The notes beneath the pieces were generated by a model. It ran no database searches, had not been told where the DNA came from, and saw only the letters and a list, made by a program, of their open reading frames with translations. The position numbers and the translations under genes are program-made. DNA of 34,001 bases from positions 1-34,001 of the IMG/VR virus record IMGVR_UViG_3300032291_002455, one strand, 5' to 3'. Origin of the DNA: a virus. This document shows positions 33,958 to 34,001 of the stretch, piece after piece. How positions within the stretch are numbered: the stretch's first letter is position 1; each line of letters starts with the position of its first letter.

Positions 33958-34001
33958 ATGAGTGAAGACAGAGAATACGCCCGTGAACGCCCTCTCCCCC
34001 A
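33958..34001 (+). CDS. Start of a gene cut by the window edge (possible portal protein)
   Basis: Fourteen codons are visible: MSEDREYARERPLP. No ribosome binding site, but a -10-like TATAAA six bases before. In many phages the portal gene follows the large terminase, which makes this a candidate, but the residues seen cannot confirm it. Confidence 0.5.
   Translation, partial: MSEDREYARERPLP

Overview
This window looks like part of the genome of a tailed double-stranded DNA phage (Caudoviricetes). It has a large terminase with Walker and nuclease motifs, a small-terminase-like protein, a lysin-like protein, a Mom-type DNA modification protein, and dense runs of small overlapping same-strand genes. 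The genes are tightly packed, mostly on the + strand, and use mixed ATG, GTG and TTG starts. Base composition is moderate in GC. An actinobacterial host is inferred from three things: a ClgR-like regulator, promoters that match the sigma-R/sigma-H consensus of Actinobacteria, and small-gene families I associate with actinobacteriophages. A freshwater, low-GC actinobacterium would fit, but the sequence does not prove this. I recognised no tRNA, CRISPR array or integrase.

Layout. 1-1429 (minus strand): an exported coiled-coil protein cut by the window edge, and a small partner gene. 1430-1912: a divergent control region with three tandem stem-loops and a possible attenuator. 1913-4966: an operon with zinc proteins, a tail-chaperone-like protein, a glycosyltransferase, a Mom-like protein and a lysine-rich protein, ending in a terminator. 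4967-7096: a structured leader, the small-terminase candidate and the lysin. 7097-7582: a regulated promoter and a repeat island. 7583-12112: small genes, then a 175-aa protein, a MoxR/CobS-like AAA+ ATPase and a CobT-like HExxH-VWA protein. 12242-18895: many small genes, including the ClgR-like regulator. 18896-20531: a 1.6 kb gene-free tract of repeats and purine-rich DNA. 20532-30995: more than 25 small genes plus an NlpC/P60 lipoprotein, a histone-deacetylase-like protein and a two-HTH regulator. 31048-32436: the large terminase. 32480-33067 (minus strand): a dual-specificity-phosphatase-like protein. 33068-33957: a gene-free region with a helically phased AAGT array, then the first codons of another gene, possibly the portal.

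The most interesting system is regulatory. Fourteen copies of GGGAAT-N17/18-GTTAT, the form of a sigma-R/sigma-H (ECF) promoter, drive most accessory genes. Five of them carry a palindrome of the form GTTCGCT-N3-AGCGAAC whose centre lies exactly 50 bp before the GTT. This palindrome matches the ClgR operator as I recall it, and the window itself encodes a ClgR-like protein. The phage therefore seems to have copied the host's ClgR/sigma-H (Clp protease, heat and thiol stress) promoter design into a multi-copy regulon. Many of these promoters follow a terminator and a dispersed hairpin (TTTTTCCATGC / GCATGGAAAAA), forming a recurring intergenic cassette.

Two further unexplained repeat systems stand out: over 45 copies of ACGGCNNGCC in islands that even enter the lysin gene, and the AAGT array before the last gene. 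Several genes appear to be read from leaderless mRNAs.
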